From an uncultured Reyranella sp. (GTDB lineage: Bacteria > Pseudomonadota > Alphaproteobacteria > Reyranellales > Reyranellaceae): DNA of 46,167 nt. The notes below the pieces were generated by a model. That model did no database searches, had not been told where the DNA came from, and was given only the letters and a program-made list of their open reading frames with translations. Each line of letters starts with the position of its first letter. Position 1 is the stretch's first letter. Below are positions 32,389-40,825 of this stretch, piece after piece. Position numbers and translations under genes: made by a program. Where the stretch lies: the NCBI GenBank assembly GCA_937919085.1, contig CALFRN010000288.1, forward strand, positions 1 to 46,167, in the 5' to 3' direction.

Positions 32389-33351
32389 CTATGGCACGTA
32401 GCGGCGCCATTGCGGCTTGCGCCGCAATATGCTGCCCACGATCCCGCGCGGCAGGAACAGCACCAGGGCCACCGTGGCCACGCCCAGGATCAGGAGGTTG
32501 AGAAGCGGAAACTGCCGCCAGATGAGTTCGTCGAGCCAGACCATGACGACCGCTCCGATGATCGGGCCGGTAACCGTTCCCAGTCCGCCCGCAACGGCGT
32601 AGATCACCGTCTTGGCGGTGATCAGCGTGTTGAAGGCGGTCTCGGTGTCGACGACATTTGTGTACCAGGCCTCGACGCCGCCGCAGACCGCCGGGAAGAA
32701 GGCTGCGATCATCCAGCCGTAGAGCCGCACGCGCGGCACGTTGATTCCCATCATGTCGGCCGCGTCGGCGTCATCGCGCGTCGCGCGGAGTGCCTTGCCC
32801 AGTCGCGAGCGCGACAGCCACAGGATGGTGGCAAGAGCCACGACCATCACCCCCATCATGACGTAGAAGCTCTGCACCGGATGAGCGCGGCTGCCGAGCT
32901 GAATGCCGAAACTACCGCCGGTGATCTCTTCCGGCATGTTGGTGATGACCAGGCGGCAGATGCCGGCGAGGGCCAGGCTGACGATACCGAAATAGATGCC
33001 CGAAAGACGCAGCGTCGGCGCGAACAGCAGCGCCAGAACCAGGCCTGCGAGGCCGGAGAAGGGAAGGGCGAGGAACACCGGGAAAGCTGCCTTCTTGACC
33101 AGGATTGCCGTCGTAAAGGCGCCGATCCCGTAGAATGCCACATAGCCGAAGGGCAGGTAGCCAGAGAACCCGGAGGAAACGTTGAAAGCTGACGCCATGG
33201 TGATCCACAGCATCAGGTAGAAATGGAAGGCGACGTTGAGGCCGAAGACCGGGACCAGCGCGAAATAGATCAGTAGCGCGCCGCCGATCAGTGTCACGAG
33301 GGTGAAGTAGATGTGGTTGGCTGGATCTCGCGGACGGGACGTAACGGGCAT
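32389..33351 (-). CDS. livM: ABC transporter permease, LivM type
   Basis: A 320-residue permease with about eight to nine helices. Family features are FNVSSGFSGYLPFGYVAFYG, FGIVSLALAGICRLVITNM with NMPEEITGG, the coupling loop SRLGKALRATRDDADAADMMG, and GGLGTVTGPIIGAVVM. It is the first gene of the importer operon in transcription order (livM-livH-livG-livF-binding protein). The 112 nt upstream hold two hairpins and presumably its promoter. The presence of all five parts indicates a working importer for a branched-chain amino acid or related amide/aromatic solute. Confidence 0.92.
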   Translation of the reverse strand: MPVTSRPRDPANHIYFTLVTLIGGALLIYFALVPVFGLNVAFHFYLMLWITMASAFNVSSGFSGYLPFGYVAFYGIGAFTTAILVKKAAFPVFLALPFSGLAGLVLALLFAPTLRLSGIYFGIVSLALAGICRLVITNMPEEITGGSFGIQLGSRAHPVQSFYVMMGVMVVALATILWLSRSRLGKALRATRDDADAADMMGINVPRVRLYGWMIAAFFPAVCGGVEAWYTNVVDTETAFNTLITAKTVIYAVAGGLGTVTGPIIGAVVMVWLDELIWRQFPLLNLLILGVATVALVLFLPRGIVGSILRRKPQWRRYVP

Positions 33352-33369
33352 CGGAATTTAGTACCTTAG

Positions 33370-33450
33370 GTCGTGCCGCGTTACCAGAGTGCGGCGCGAC
33401 TGTGGCCGCCGCCATTCTGCCGCCGTGGGCCGGTAAAGTCGTACCCGGCC
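33370..33450. terminator. Two hairpins between the DHA2 exporter and livM
   Basis: Hairpin one pairs GTCGTGCCGC (33370-33379) with GCGGCGCGAC (33391-33400), with one G-U pair. Hairpin two pairs GGCCGGTA (33428-33435) with TACCCGGCC (33442-33450), with a one-base bulge. Both lie just past the exporter stop on the minus strand and before livM. They could end exporter transcription or form the livM leader; neither has a U-run. Confidence 0.35.
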
Positions 33451-33463
33451 ACGCAAGACACGA

Positions 33464-34957
33464 TCAGCGCCTCTGCCGCGAGTGAACCGCAAACAACAAC
33501 GCCAGCGGCATCGTCAGCAGCGGCACCACGGTCATCAGGTAGAAGGCGTTGATGTAGCCGATCATGGCCGCCTGGCGCTGGATCTCGGTGGTCAACCGCG
33601 CTTCGACCTGGCCGCCGGTCCGGCCGAAGGCGTTGATCCAGGGCGCGATCAGATCCTGCGTGAAGATGGTTATGCCACTGGCCAGATTGACGTGGGCCTC
33701 GGCGTTGGCATGGGCGAAAACAACCAGGGTCAGGGAAATGAAGAAGCTGCTGCCCAGCATGCGCACGAGGGCGAAGATGGCGTTGCCCTGGGTCAGTAGC
33801 GGGCCCGGCATCGTCGAGAAGGCGAGGACGGCCATGGGCGTGTAGCACAGCCCGAACCCGAAGCCGTGCATGATATTGGTCCACATCACGTCGTTGGCGG
33901 TGAGATTGATGTCGAGCGATGCCATCTGGAAGCCGGCGAAAGCCTGGATGGCCAGTCCGAGGAACAGGCAGAAGCGGGCGTTGATCCTTGTGAGCTGGGC
34001 GACGACGCAGAACGAGGCGAGATTGCCCAGTCCGCGGGCGGCGATCAGGTAACCGATCGCGGTGTCGGGATAGCCCAGCAGTTCCTGCAGGAGCGGCGGG
34101 AACAGGACCATGGGCGTATATTGCAGCATCCCCATGATCAGGGCGACGCCGATGCCGACGCTGAAGTTGCGGTCACGGAAGGTCGCAGCATCGAACAGCG
34201 GTGCTCGTGCCGTCGCCATGTGAATGGCGAACATGACGGCGAACAGCGCGGCGATGACGCATTCGGCGACGATCTCGAGCGAATCGAACCAGTCGTTGCG
34301 CTGGCCGCGGTCGAACACGAGCTGAACCGCCGCAATCGCAATGGCGATGAATGCATAACCGACGTAGTCGAAGCGCCGTGCGGTTCCCTTCTCGCGATCG
34401 GTCAGGGCCAGCAGCACCGCAATAAGGCTGATGGTGCCGAGCGGCAGGATCAGGAAGAACGTCCAGCGCCAACTCATGTACTCGGCGACCAGCCCGCCGA
34501 AGGTCGGTCCGAGGATCGGCCCCATGACGCCGCCGACCCCCCACATCATGATGATGAAGGGATGCTGGCTGCGGGTGAAGCTCGCGAGCAGGATGGTCTG
34601 GCCCATCGGAAAGATCGGCGCGCCGAACGCGCCCTGAACCACCCGCAGCGCCAGCATCGCTTCCAGTGACTGGACGAGGCCGCACAGCATCGAGGCCGCA
34701 GTGAAGCCGACCACCGAGCACGCCATCAGGGTCCGCCAGCCGAGCTTCGCGGCGAGCCAGCCGGTGAGGGGAGTGGCGATGGCCGTTGCAACGAGGTTGA
34801 AGGTAAGCACCCAGGATATCTGTTCCTGGGTAGCCGACAGGGCGCCCTTGAGCTGGGGCAGGATGACGGTGACGCTGGTAGCCGTAAGACCGAATAGAAT
34901 CGTCGTGAACTGCACGCACAGAAGGATCAGCCACTGTCGCGCCGTGATGTTGCCCAT
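33464..34957 (-). CDS. DHA2-family MFS drug exporter (EmrB/QacA-like, 14-TM)
   Basis: A 497-residue H+-coupled exporter with 14 predicted helices. Landmarks are TM1 LFGLTATSVTVILPQLKGAL, QISWVLTFNLVATAIATPLTG, motif A GWLAAKLGWRTLMACSV, and GPILGPTFGGLVAEYMSWRW, the DHA2 motif C and following Trp-Arg-Trp. The helix-rich C-terminal half matches EmrB-like permeases. ATG 34957 is preferred; the frame to 35026 adds 23 hydrophilic residues. No EmrA-type membrane-fusion protein or MarR/TetR regulator is adjacent, so it may act alone or with a remote partner. Substrate unknown. Confidence 0.9.
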   Translation of the reverse strand: MGNITARQWLILLCVQFTTILFGLTATSVTVILPQLKGALSATQEQISWVLTFNLVATAIATPLTGWLAAKLGWRTLMACSVVGFTAASMLCGLVQSLEAMLALRVVQGAFGAPIFPMGQTILLASFTRSQHPFIIMMWGVGGVMGPILGPTFGGLVAEYMSWRWTFFLILPLGTISLIAVLLALTDREKGTARRFDYVGYAFIAIAIAAVQLVFDRGQRNDWFDSLEIVAECVIAALFAVMFAIHMATARAPLFDAATFRDRNFSVGIGVALIMGMLQYTPMVLFPPLLQELLGYPDTAIGYLIAARGLGNLASFCVVAQLTRINARFCLFLGLAIQAFAGFQMASLDINLTANDVMWTNIMHGFGFGLCYTPMAVLAFSTMPGPLLTQGNAIFALVRMLGSSFFISLTLVVFAHANAEAHVNLASGITIFTQDLIAPWINAFGRTGGQVEARLTTEIQRQAAMIGYINAFYLMTVVPLLTMPLALLFAVHSRQRR

Positions 34958-35082
34958 GTCGCCGAAACCTGCGCTGCGCTGCCGTCCGCCGTCAACGATT
35001 CTGATGACTGCGGCTCGGCAATCCACCAGGCGGTATGGGCGTCAGATGCCCGTCGCCTCGCGAACGTCGCGTCTGTCCGTGG

Positions 35083-35178
35083 TCAGGCGGTGTAGAGCCG
35101 CAGCACGCCGTAGGCCACGGTACTGCCGAGCATCACCGCGGCAATGATCGTCAAGGCGACGAGTTGGGCGCGATTCAT
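35083..35178 (-). CDS. 31-residue single-helix membrane peptide downstream of the TRAP permease
   Basis: ATG 35178 to TGA 35083 encodes MNRAQLVALTIIAAVMLGST followed by VAYGVLRLYTA: a short basic N-terminus, one hydrophobic helix and a short tail. The start lies 4 nt after the TRAP permease stop, and a GGAG motif (inside the last permease codons) sits about 8 nt upstream, so translational coupling is likely. The frame has normal codon use for this DNA. It is too short for routine calling. It may be a small accessory subunit stabilising the permease; I know of no named family, so function is inference. Confidence 0.55.
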   Translation of the reverse strand: MNRAQLVALTIIAAVMLGSTVAYGVLRLYTA

Positions 35179-35182
35179 GGGC

Positions 35183-37060
35183 TCACTCCGCCGGTCTCGG
35201 CTGCGCCACCGACCGGAATTTCTGGCTGAGAAGGGCGATGACCAAGATGCCGACACCGATGGCGTCGGTGACCATGCTGGGGTCGATCAGCATCAGCGCC
35301 CCGATAAACAGGGGCACCCTTTCGTACCAGGTCGCGCGGCGCAGGAAGTAGCCCTCCAGGCTCGCCGCCAGGGCTATGACGCCGATGGAGCCGGTCACGA
35401 TCGCCCGCAGTACTTCGTCCCAGCTTCCGATGAACAGCAGCGACGGATTGAAGATGAAGAAATAGGGCACGACGAATCCGGCTGCGGCGAACTTCACGGC
35501 ATGCAGGCCGGCCATCCACAGACTGCCGCCGCTGATGGTGACCGCGGCATAGACCGCCAGTGCAACCGGCGGCGTCACCGCCGACAGGCAGGAAAAGTAG
35601 AAGGCGAACATGTGGGCGGCGATGGGCTCGACGCCGAGCTTGACGATCGCCGGAACCAGCAGGGCAGCCTGCATGATATAGGCCGGAGTGGTCGGCATGC
35701 CCATGCCGAGAATGATGCTGGCCATCATCGTGATCATGAGCGCCAGCACGAGCGAGCCTTCGGTGAAACTGACCAGAAACCCGGTGAAACGCAGCGCCAG
35801 CCCGGTCTGCAGCACGATACCGATGACGATTCCGGCGCAGGCGCAGGCCATGGCCACAGGCACGGTATGAATCGCGCCATCGCGGAGCGCTTCCAGGCAG
35901 GCCTTGGGGCGCAGGCCGGTGGCAGGGCGCAACCAGGAAATCGCAATCAGTCCGCCGGTGGCGATGATGGCGCCGTAGGTCGGCGTGAAGCCCATGAAGA
36001 GGAGCGCCAGCAGGACGATCACCGGCAGGAAGAGATGCGCCTGCGCGATCATGATGTGGCGCAGGATCGGCAGTTCCTCGCGCGCCAAGCCTCTCAGCCC
36101 GCCGCGCGCGGCGTTGAAGTGGATCGCCGCGAACAGCGCGCCGTAATAGAGAAAGGCCGGAATTGCCGCGGCGATCATGACCTCGGTGTAGGTGGCACCC
36201 AGAAACTCGGCCATGACGAAGGCTGCCGCGCCCATGATCGGCGGCATGATCTGTCCGCCGGTCGAGGCCACGGCCTCGATGGCGGCGGCGGCCTCCGGCT
36301 TGAAGCCGGTCTTCTTCATCAGGGGAATGGTGAGCCAGCCGGTGGTCATGACGTTGGCGACCGCCGAGCCGGAAATGGTGCCGAACAGGCTGGACGACAC
36401 GACCGCCACCTTGCCGGGACCGCCGCGCGCGCCGCCGGCGATGGCATTGGCGAAGTTCATGAAGAACGAACCGGCCCCCGATTTTTCCAGGAACGCGCCG
36501 AAAATGATGAACAGGATGACATAGGTGCCGGCCACACCCAGCGGTACGCCGAACACGCCCTCGGTGGTGAACCAGCTCTGGTCGATCGTGATCTCGGTGG
36601 TGAGTCCACGATGATGCAGGAATCCGCCCATCCATTGGCCCATCAGCGCGTAGGCCAGGAATATGATCGCCACGATGGGCAATGCGGCGCCGATCGTGCG
36701 CCGGGTGCCCTCCAGAACCAGCAGGATACCCACGATACCCACGGCCATGTCCGTGGCCGTCAGGGGATGCGCCGTCGGGAAGCGGTTCACGACATAGTCG
36801 TACTTCACGAACATGTAGCCGATGCAGGCCAACGACACGATGGTCAGACCGAGATCGAGCCAGGGAATGCGGTCCGGCGTTGAGTCCTTGCGGGCCGGCC
36901 ACAGCAGGAAGGCGAGCACCAGGCTGAAGGCCAGCGTGATGAACAGCAGGGCGTACTGGTCGGGCGCGTAGATCGTCAGCCGCGCGTAGATGTGGTAAAC
37001 TGACATGGCGATAGCCACCACGCCGACGACGAGGCCTGCATATCCCGTGAGCGCACGCAC
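35183..37060 (-). CDS. TRAP transporter, fused permease subunit (DctQM-type, TAXI system)
   Basis: A 625-residue permease fusing the small 4-helix DctQ-like part (about 1-150: YAGLVVGVVAIAMSVYHIYA; YALLFITLAFSLVLAFLLWP; VVNRFPTAHPLTATDMAVGI) with the large 12-helix DctM-like part. TAXI-type fused permease motifs include LGVAGTYVILFIIFGAFLEKSGAG, GGARGGPGKVAVVSSSLFGTISGSAVANV, GGQIMPPIMGAAAFVMAEFLG, and GMGMPTTPAYIM. TRAP systems use an ion gradient and a periplasmic receptor to import organic acids or other anions. It begins 15 nt after the TAXI binding-protein gene and is followed by a 31-residue membrane peptide. Confidence 0.94.
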   Translation of the reverse strand: MRALTGYAGLVVGVVAIAMSVYHIYARLTIYAPDQYALLFITLAFSLVLAFLLWPARKDSTPDRIPWLDLGLTIVSLACIGYMFVKYDYVVNRFPTAHPLTATDMAVGIVGILLVLEGTRRTIGAALPIVAIIFLAYALMGQWMGGFLHHRGLTTEITIDQSWFTTEGVFGVPLGVAGTYVILFIIFGAFLEKSGAGSFFMNFANAIAGGARGGPGKVAVVSSSLFGTISGSAVANVMTTGWLTIPLMKKTGFKPEAAAAIEAVASTGGQIMPPIMGAAAFVMAEFLGATYTEVMIAAAIPAFLYYGALFAAIHFNAARGGLRGLAREELPILRHIMIAQAHLFLPVIVLLALLFMGFTPTYGAIIATGGLIAISWLRPATGLRPKACLEALRDGAIHTVPVAMACACAGIVIGIVLQTGLALRFTGFLVSFTEGSLVLALMITMMASIILGMGMPTTPAYIMQAALLVPAIVKLGVEPIAAHMFAFYFSCLSAVTPPVALAVYAAVTISGGSLWMAGLHAVKFAAAGFVVPYFFIFNPSLLFIGSWDEVLRAIVTGSIGVIALAASLEGYFLRRATWYERVPLFIGALMLIDPSMVTDAIGVGILVIALLSQKFRSVAQPRPAE

Positions 37061-37075
37061 GGCCGGGGCCTGCCG

Positions 37076-38062
37076 CTACTTGAGCAAGCCGACTTCGCGA
37101 TAGTACTTCTCGGCTCCAGGGTGATAAGGCATGCCGAAATTCTGCGCCATCTCGGCCGGAGCGATGTCCTTCATCGTCTTGACGACGTTGGCGAATTCGC
37201 CTCGTCCTTCGATGATCGCCTTGGTGATCTTGTAGACGGTCTCCGGCGAAGCGCCCGACGACGCCATCAGGACGGTCGGCGACTGGAAGGTGAGGACATC
37301 CTGGGTGATGCCCTGTTCCTTGTAGGTGCTGGCCTTGACCGTATGGCGTACGAACCCGGCATTCAGCTTCTTCAGTTCGGCGAACTCCGCGTCGCTGACC
37401 TGGATCATGCGCAGCGGCATCGCAGAGCCGAGATCGAGGACGAACGAGGCGGGCACCACCGTAAACCAGCCGCTCGCCACCGCCTGCCGGTTCTTCACCG
37501 CATCGGCGTTCGACGAGACGGGGCCGTAGCTCTTCGGCCCGAGATCGGCCAGCGTCATGCCGTTAACCTTGAGCAGGTACTCCCAGCCGGCGGCCAGGCT
37601 GGTGTTGCCGCGCGCCGGCAGCGCCACGGGCTTGCCCTTGAGATCCTTGATGTTCTTGATGTCACTGCTTTCGGGAACCACGAGCTGCCACACGTTGGGA
37701 TAGAAGTTTGCGACGAACAGCGCCTTGTCGGTCGGCTTGCCGGCGAACTGGCCCTTGCCCTCGCGCGCATCCGCCACGACCGTGGTCATGGACCAGCCGA
37801 GGTCGGCCTTGTCCATGCGGATCTTCTCCATGTTCACCAAGGCGGCGCCCGGCTCGACCGCGACGTTCAGGTCGGGAACCCGGGAATTGACCACCTGGGA
37901 CACCGAGGCGGCCAGCGGCGTCCAGCTGCCGCCGGTGGGGCCGGCACTGAAGATGACTTCGGTCTTGGTCTGCGCCTGGGCAAGGCCGGCTGCCGCAAGC
38001 GTCAGGCCTGCAGCGAGAAGAACACGCGTGACACCCTTCGGACTCGCTGATGCGATCGTCAT
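37076..38062 (-). CDS. TAXI-family TRAP transporter substrate-binding protein
   Basis: A 328-residue periplasmic receptor. The signal peptide (VTRVLLAAGLTLAAAGLAQAQ) is followed by the TAXI start EVIFSAGPTGGSWTPLAASVSQVVNS. Other landmarks are DADLGWSM-like KADLGWSMTTVV, ELQLVV-like WQLVVPESSDIKNIKDLKG, ARGNTSLAAGWEYLL, and a C-terminal MPYHPGAEKYYREVGL. ATG 38062 has a strong GGGAGG upstream; the longer frame to 38251 lacks a signal and runs into the divergent promoter region. TAXI receptors bind compounds such as glutamate or 2-oxoglutarate; the ligand here is unknown. It heads the operon with the fused permease. Confidence 0.93.
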   Translation of the reverse strand: MTIASASPKGVTRVLLAAGLTLAAAGLAQAQTKTEVIFSAGPTGGSWTPLAASVSQVVNSRVPDLNVAVEPGAALVNMEKIRMDKADLGWSMTTVVADAREGKGQFAGKPTDKALFVANFYPNVWQLVVPESSDIKNIKDLKGKPVALPARGNTSLAAGWEYLLKVNGMTLADLGPKSYGPVSSNADAVKNRQAVASGWFTVVPASFVLDLGSAMPLRMIQVSDAEFAELKKLNAGFVRHTVKASTYKEQGITQDVLTFQSPTVLMASSGASPETVYKITKAIIEGRGEFANVVKTMKDIAPAEMAQNFGMPYHPGAEKYYREVGLLK

Positions 38063-38191
38063 TGTTGCCTCCCTGTGGTTGCACTTTCCTCGCCGCCTTG
38101 AAGCGCCGGGAAGTACTTTCTTCGTTGCGATCAAGGCTACCGGCTGCGCAGGGACGCTGTCAAACGGCGTGGTGCGGGTAGCGACGGCGGC

Positions 38192-38220
38192 TTGAACACG
38201 GAGTCTGTGACCTCTAGCTT
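38192..38220 (+). promoter_or_regulatory. Candidate sigma-70-type promoter for the amidohydrolase
   Basis: TTGAAC (38192-38197) and TAGCTT (38215-38220) are separated by exactly 17 nt, 29 nt before ATG 38250, in the 187-nt divergent region shared with the TAXI receptor gene. The -35 is good and the -10 is weak, so this is tentative. Confidence 0.3.
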
Positions 38221-38249
38221 CGGCGGCAAGCGAGTGGGAGGAAACATTC

Positions 38250-39089
38250 ATGCCGACAATCGATGCCCAGGTTCACTGTTATGAGCGCAACCATCCCGGC
38301 CGCCCATGGGTCGCGGTGCTCGCCGGACCACCGGAAGTCACGGCCGACGACATGATCAAGGCCATGGACGCAGTCGGCGTCGACGGCGCACTGCTGGTCT
38401 CGGTCTATACGATGTACCGCTGGGACGAGAGCTATGCCGTCGGGGTGCAGAAGGCGCATCCCGGCCGCTTCGGCGTCATCAAGCCGGTCAATGCCAACGA
38501 CCCCAAGGTGGCCGATACGATCGCGGCCTGGGCGGCGATGGACGGCACTGTCGCCATCCGCATCATGATGACGCCGGAGGTATCGACCGATGCGGCCGAC
38601 CCCGGCATCAACCGCGTGCTGGCCGCCGCCGCCAAGCACGGCCTGCCGGTCAACCTGCTGGCGCGCGACCGGCTGGAGCAGGTGGCCGAACTCGCCCGGC
38701 GCAACCCGAACACGCAGATCGTCATCGACCATCTCGGCCTCGAACAGCCCTTCGTGCCGCCGGTGCCGAAGGACCCGTGGCACGAACTGCCCAAGGTGCT
38801 GGCGGTCGCGGCGCAGAAGAACGTCGCCATCAAGATTACCGGTGCCTGCACCCTCAGCCACGAGAAGTTCCCCTTCAAGGACATCTGGGATCCGCTGGGC
38901 CGAATCTTCGATGCCTACGGTCTCGACCGTTGCATGTGGGGCACCGACTGGACCCGCGCCGTGAACCTGCTCACCTATAAGGAAGGCGTCGAGTCCTTCC
39001 GAGTCACCGATCGCCTGTCCGACAGCGACCGCGCCACGCTGATGGGCGGCTCCCTGCAGAAGATCTACGGCTGGTCGCCGAAGAAGTAG
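38250..39089 (+). CDS. Amidohydrolase family 2 (TIM-barrel metal-dependent hydrolase)
   Basis: A 279-residue cytoplasmic enzyme of the Amidohydrolase_2 family, which includes decarboxylases and lactonases acting on aromatic or sugar acids. The N-terminal metal motif is IDAQVHCYERNHPG. Other likely active-site elements are the His of QIVIDHLGLEQ, the Lys/Thr strand VAIKITGAC, and the late Asp of CMWGTDWTR. A strong GGGAGG precedes ATG 38250. It is divergent from a TAXI TRAP transporter, so it may process the imported substrate, for instance a lactone or carboxylate. Which reaction it catalyses cannot be decided from sequence. Confidence 0.9.
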   Translation: MPTIDAQVHCYERNHPGRPWVAVLAGPPEVTADDMIKAMDAVGVDGALLVSVYTMYRWDESYAVGVQKAHPGRFGVIKPVNANDPKVADTIAAWAAMDGTVAIRIMMTPEVSTDAADPGINRVLAAAAKHGLPVNLLARDRLEQVAELARRNPNTQIVIDHLGLEQPFVPPVPKDPWHELPKVLAVAAQKNVAIKITGACTLSHEKFPFKDIWDPLGRIFDAYGLDRCMWGTDWTRAVNLLTYKEGVESFRVTDRLSDSDRATLMGGSLQKIYGWSPKK

Positions 39090-39290
39090 TGGCTCGTTCG
39101 GGCACAGCGCCAGTGACAGAAAGTAGGTAAAATCCTATACTTCCTGTTGAGGGCCAGCCGTGCCCGATCGGTGGATGCGGTCGGAACGGGAAGCGGGATT
39201 TCAGCATTGCACGCTTCTGCCGCGCACACGGTGACACCTGGCATCGGCCGAAAGGCGAGGGAAAACAGGTGCTTGGATCCCGCTGTGGCG

Positions 39291-39330
39291 GACACCCGAC
39301 CTCCACGGGTCGTGGAGGTCGGGAAGTGTC
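39291..39330. terminator. Long hairpin terminator after the sugar-type GMC gene
   Basis: Arms CCCGACCTCCAC (39295-39306) and GTGGAGGTCGGG (39312-39323) pair perfectly over 12 bp around GGGTC. An outer GACAC/GTGTC pairing (39291-39295 / 39326-39330) extends the stem with a small bulge, as an alternative to the basal C-G pair. It directly follows the TGA of the minus-strand GMC gene and faces the amidohydrolase on the other side, so it can serve as a shared terminator. There is no strong U-run. Confidence 0.65.
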
Positions 39331-40825
39331 ACTTGGCAGTGGCCATCGTCTCCGCCAGCCGAGCGGCGTTGCGCAGCGCCAGTGCGGTGATGGTGAGGTA
39401 GGAGTTGGCGCTGCCCTGCTGCGGCCAGATCGCGGCGTCGGCACAGCCTAGGTTGCCGATACGCCAGAAGCGGCCGTCGGGATCGGTCACCGACGCCGAC
39501 GGGTCGAGGCCCATGCGCAGGCCGCCGTATTCGTGCAGCGCCGCGCCGGGGCCGTTCTCCTCAGTACGGACCAGTTCGGCGCCGAGGGCCGCGGCGACGT
39601 CGGTGGTGAAGGTCGACATGGCGGCGAGCGCGGCGAGGTCGCCGGGGCTGCGGTCGTTGACCACGTAGTAGTCGGCCATGGCGCCCGCGTCGTCGCGCAG
39701 GACGAGGCGGCCTTCGCGTTCGGCCTTGCTGACGCCGAAGCAGTAGAACAGCACGAACCGGCCGCTGGCGTTGCCGTTGAGCCAGACCGTGGCATGCAGC
39801 GGGCTGTACCAGGTCTCGGGGAACATGCCCTGCATCTGGACATGGAAAGGCCGCTCCGCCGTGGGCGGGATGAAGATATAGAGTGCCTTCTCGCCGATCG
39901 GCTCGGGCAGGCAGAACACGGCCTGGCGGAACAGATGGTCGCCCATGTAGCGCCCGACCAGCGGGTCGCCATCGCCCAGCCCGGAGGCCAGTGCGAGCCG
40001 GGTCGACTGCACGGCGCCACCGGCCAGGACGACCTGGCGTGCGGGAATGTCGAAGGTCCGGCCGGTGGCGCGGTCGCGCACCGCGAGCCTGCGAACGAGC
40101 CCGCCGTCGACGACCAGCTTCGTCACCTCGGTTTCGGCGGCCAGCGACAGGCGGGCACCGTTTTCGATCCGGCCGAAATGCGGGCAGCGCAGCAGGCGGG
40201 AGACGGAGGAGTCGAAGCCGCGCGACATGTGTCCGTCATGGACCGCGAGCGTGTCGATACCGAGCGGTGCGTTGGTCGCGGGGATGCCCTTGGCCCCGAG
40301 CCGCGCCAGCAGCCGGTCCTGTGCGGCATGGTGCATGAACGGTGCTGCCGCACCGGTCGCGGAGCCGCCCGACGCGCCGATCAGCTTCTCGGCGCGCTCG
40401 TACCATGGCCGCATTTCGTCAGCGTCATGCGGCCAGTCGGCGAAGTCGCTGTCGAGGAAGCGCGGCGTAAAGCCGCCCCAGAACAGGGTGCGACCGCCGA
40501 CCACCGACCAGGCATTGTTGTTGGTCTCGACCTTGCCGGCATGGGCCTTGGCCGCCTCGGCGCCGGAAGTCCAGACAGTGCGGTAGCGCACGAGGTCGTG
40601 GATGCCGGGGACGATGTCCTCGCGATTGGCGAAGGGGCCGGAGCCGACATGCTCGGTCAGGACCAGCGGCCCGGCCTCGAGGATGGCCACCCGCAGGCCG
40701 CGATCGGCCAGCTCTATCGCCGTGGTCACGCCGGCGGTGCCGCTGCCGATCACGAGGCAGTCGACGTCGGCCGTGGCGATCGCGCGCGGGTCGCTCAGCA
40801 GAAGGGGGGCAATCGGACTTTTCAC
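39329..40825 (-). CDS. GMC oxidoreductase of the sugar-dehydrogenase/pyranose-oxidase type
   Basis: A 498-residue FAD enzyme, starting at GTG 40825, which overlaps the aminotransferase stop as GTGA and has GGAGG upstream. The Rossmann motif is VIGSGTAGVTTAIELADRG with acidic EAGPL. WSVVGGRTLFWGGFTPRF replaces the choline-dehydrogenase signature, and VLAGGAVQSTRLAL marks the second FAD segment. The catalytic pair is H431 in LHEYGGLRMG and N474 in SANSYLTITALALRNA. The N...LTxxALAxR ending is that of pyranose oxidase, gluconate/fructose dehydrogenase and relatives, unlike the other GMC enzyme at 23062. It probably oxidises a sugar or cyclitol hydroxyl to a ketone. No signal peptide is visible. 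It is the last gene of a sugar-related operon. Confidence 0.9.
   Translation of the reverse strand: MKSPIAPLLLSDPRAIATADVDCLVIGSGTAGVTTAIELADRGLRVAILEAGPLVLTEHVGSGPFANREDIVPGIHDLVRYRTVWTSGAEAAKAHAGKVETNNNAWSVVGGRTLFWGGFTPRFLDSDFADWPHDADEMRPWYERAEKLIGASGGSATGAAAPFMHHAAQDRLLARLGAKGIPATNAPLGIDTLAVHDGHMSRGFDSSVSRLLRCPHFGRIENGARLSLAAETEVTKLVVDGGLVRRLAVRDRATGRTFDIPARQVVLAGGAVQSTRLALASGLGDGDPLVGRYMGDHLFRQAVFCLPEPIGEKALYIFIPPTAERPFHVQMQGMFPETWYSPLHATVWLNGNASGRFVLFYCFGVSKAEREGRLVLRDDAGAMADYYVVNDRSPGDLAALAAMSTFTTDVAAALGAELVRTEENGPGAALHEYGGLRMGLDPSASVTDPDGRFWRIGNLGCADAAIWPQQGSANSYLTITALALRNAARLAETMATAK

Noticed and set aside
39065-39295. Short frames on both strands downstream of the amidohydrolase
   Set aside because: No signal peptide, motif or ribosome-binding site; they occupy an intergenic stretch ending in a terminator hairpin.
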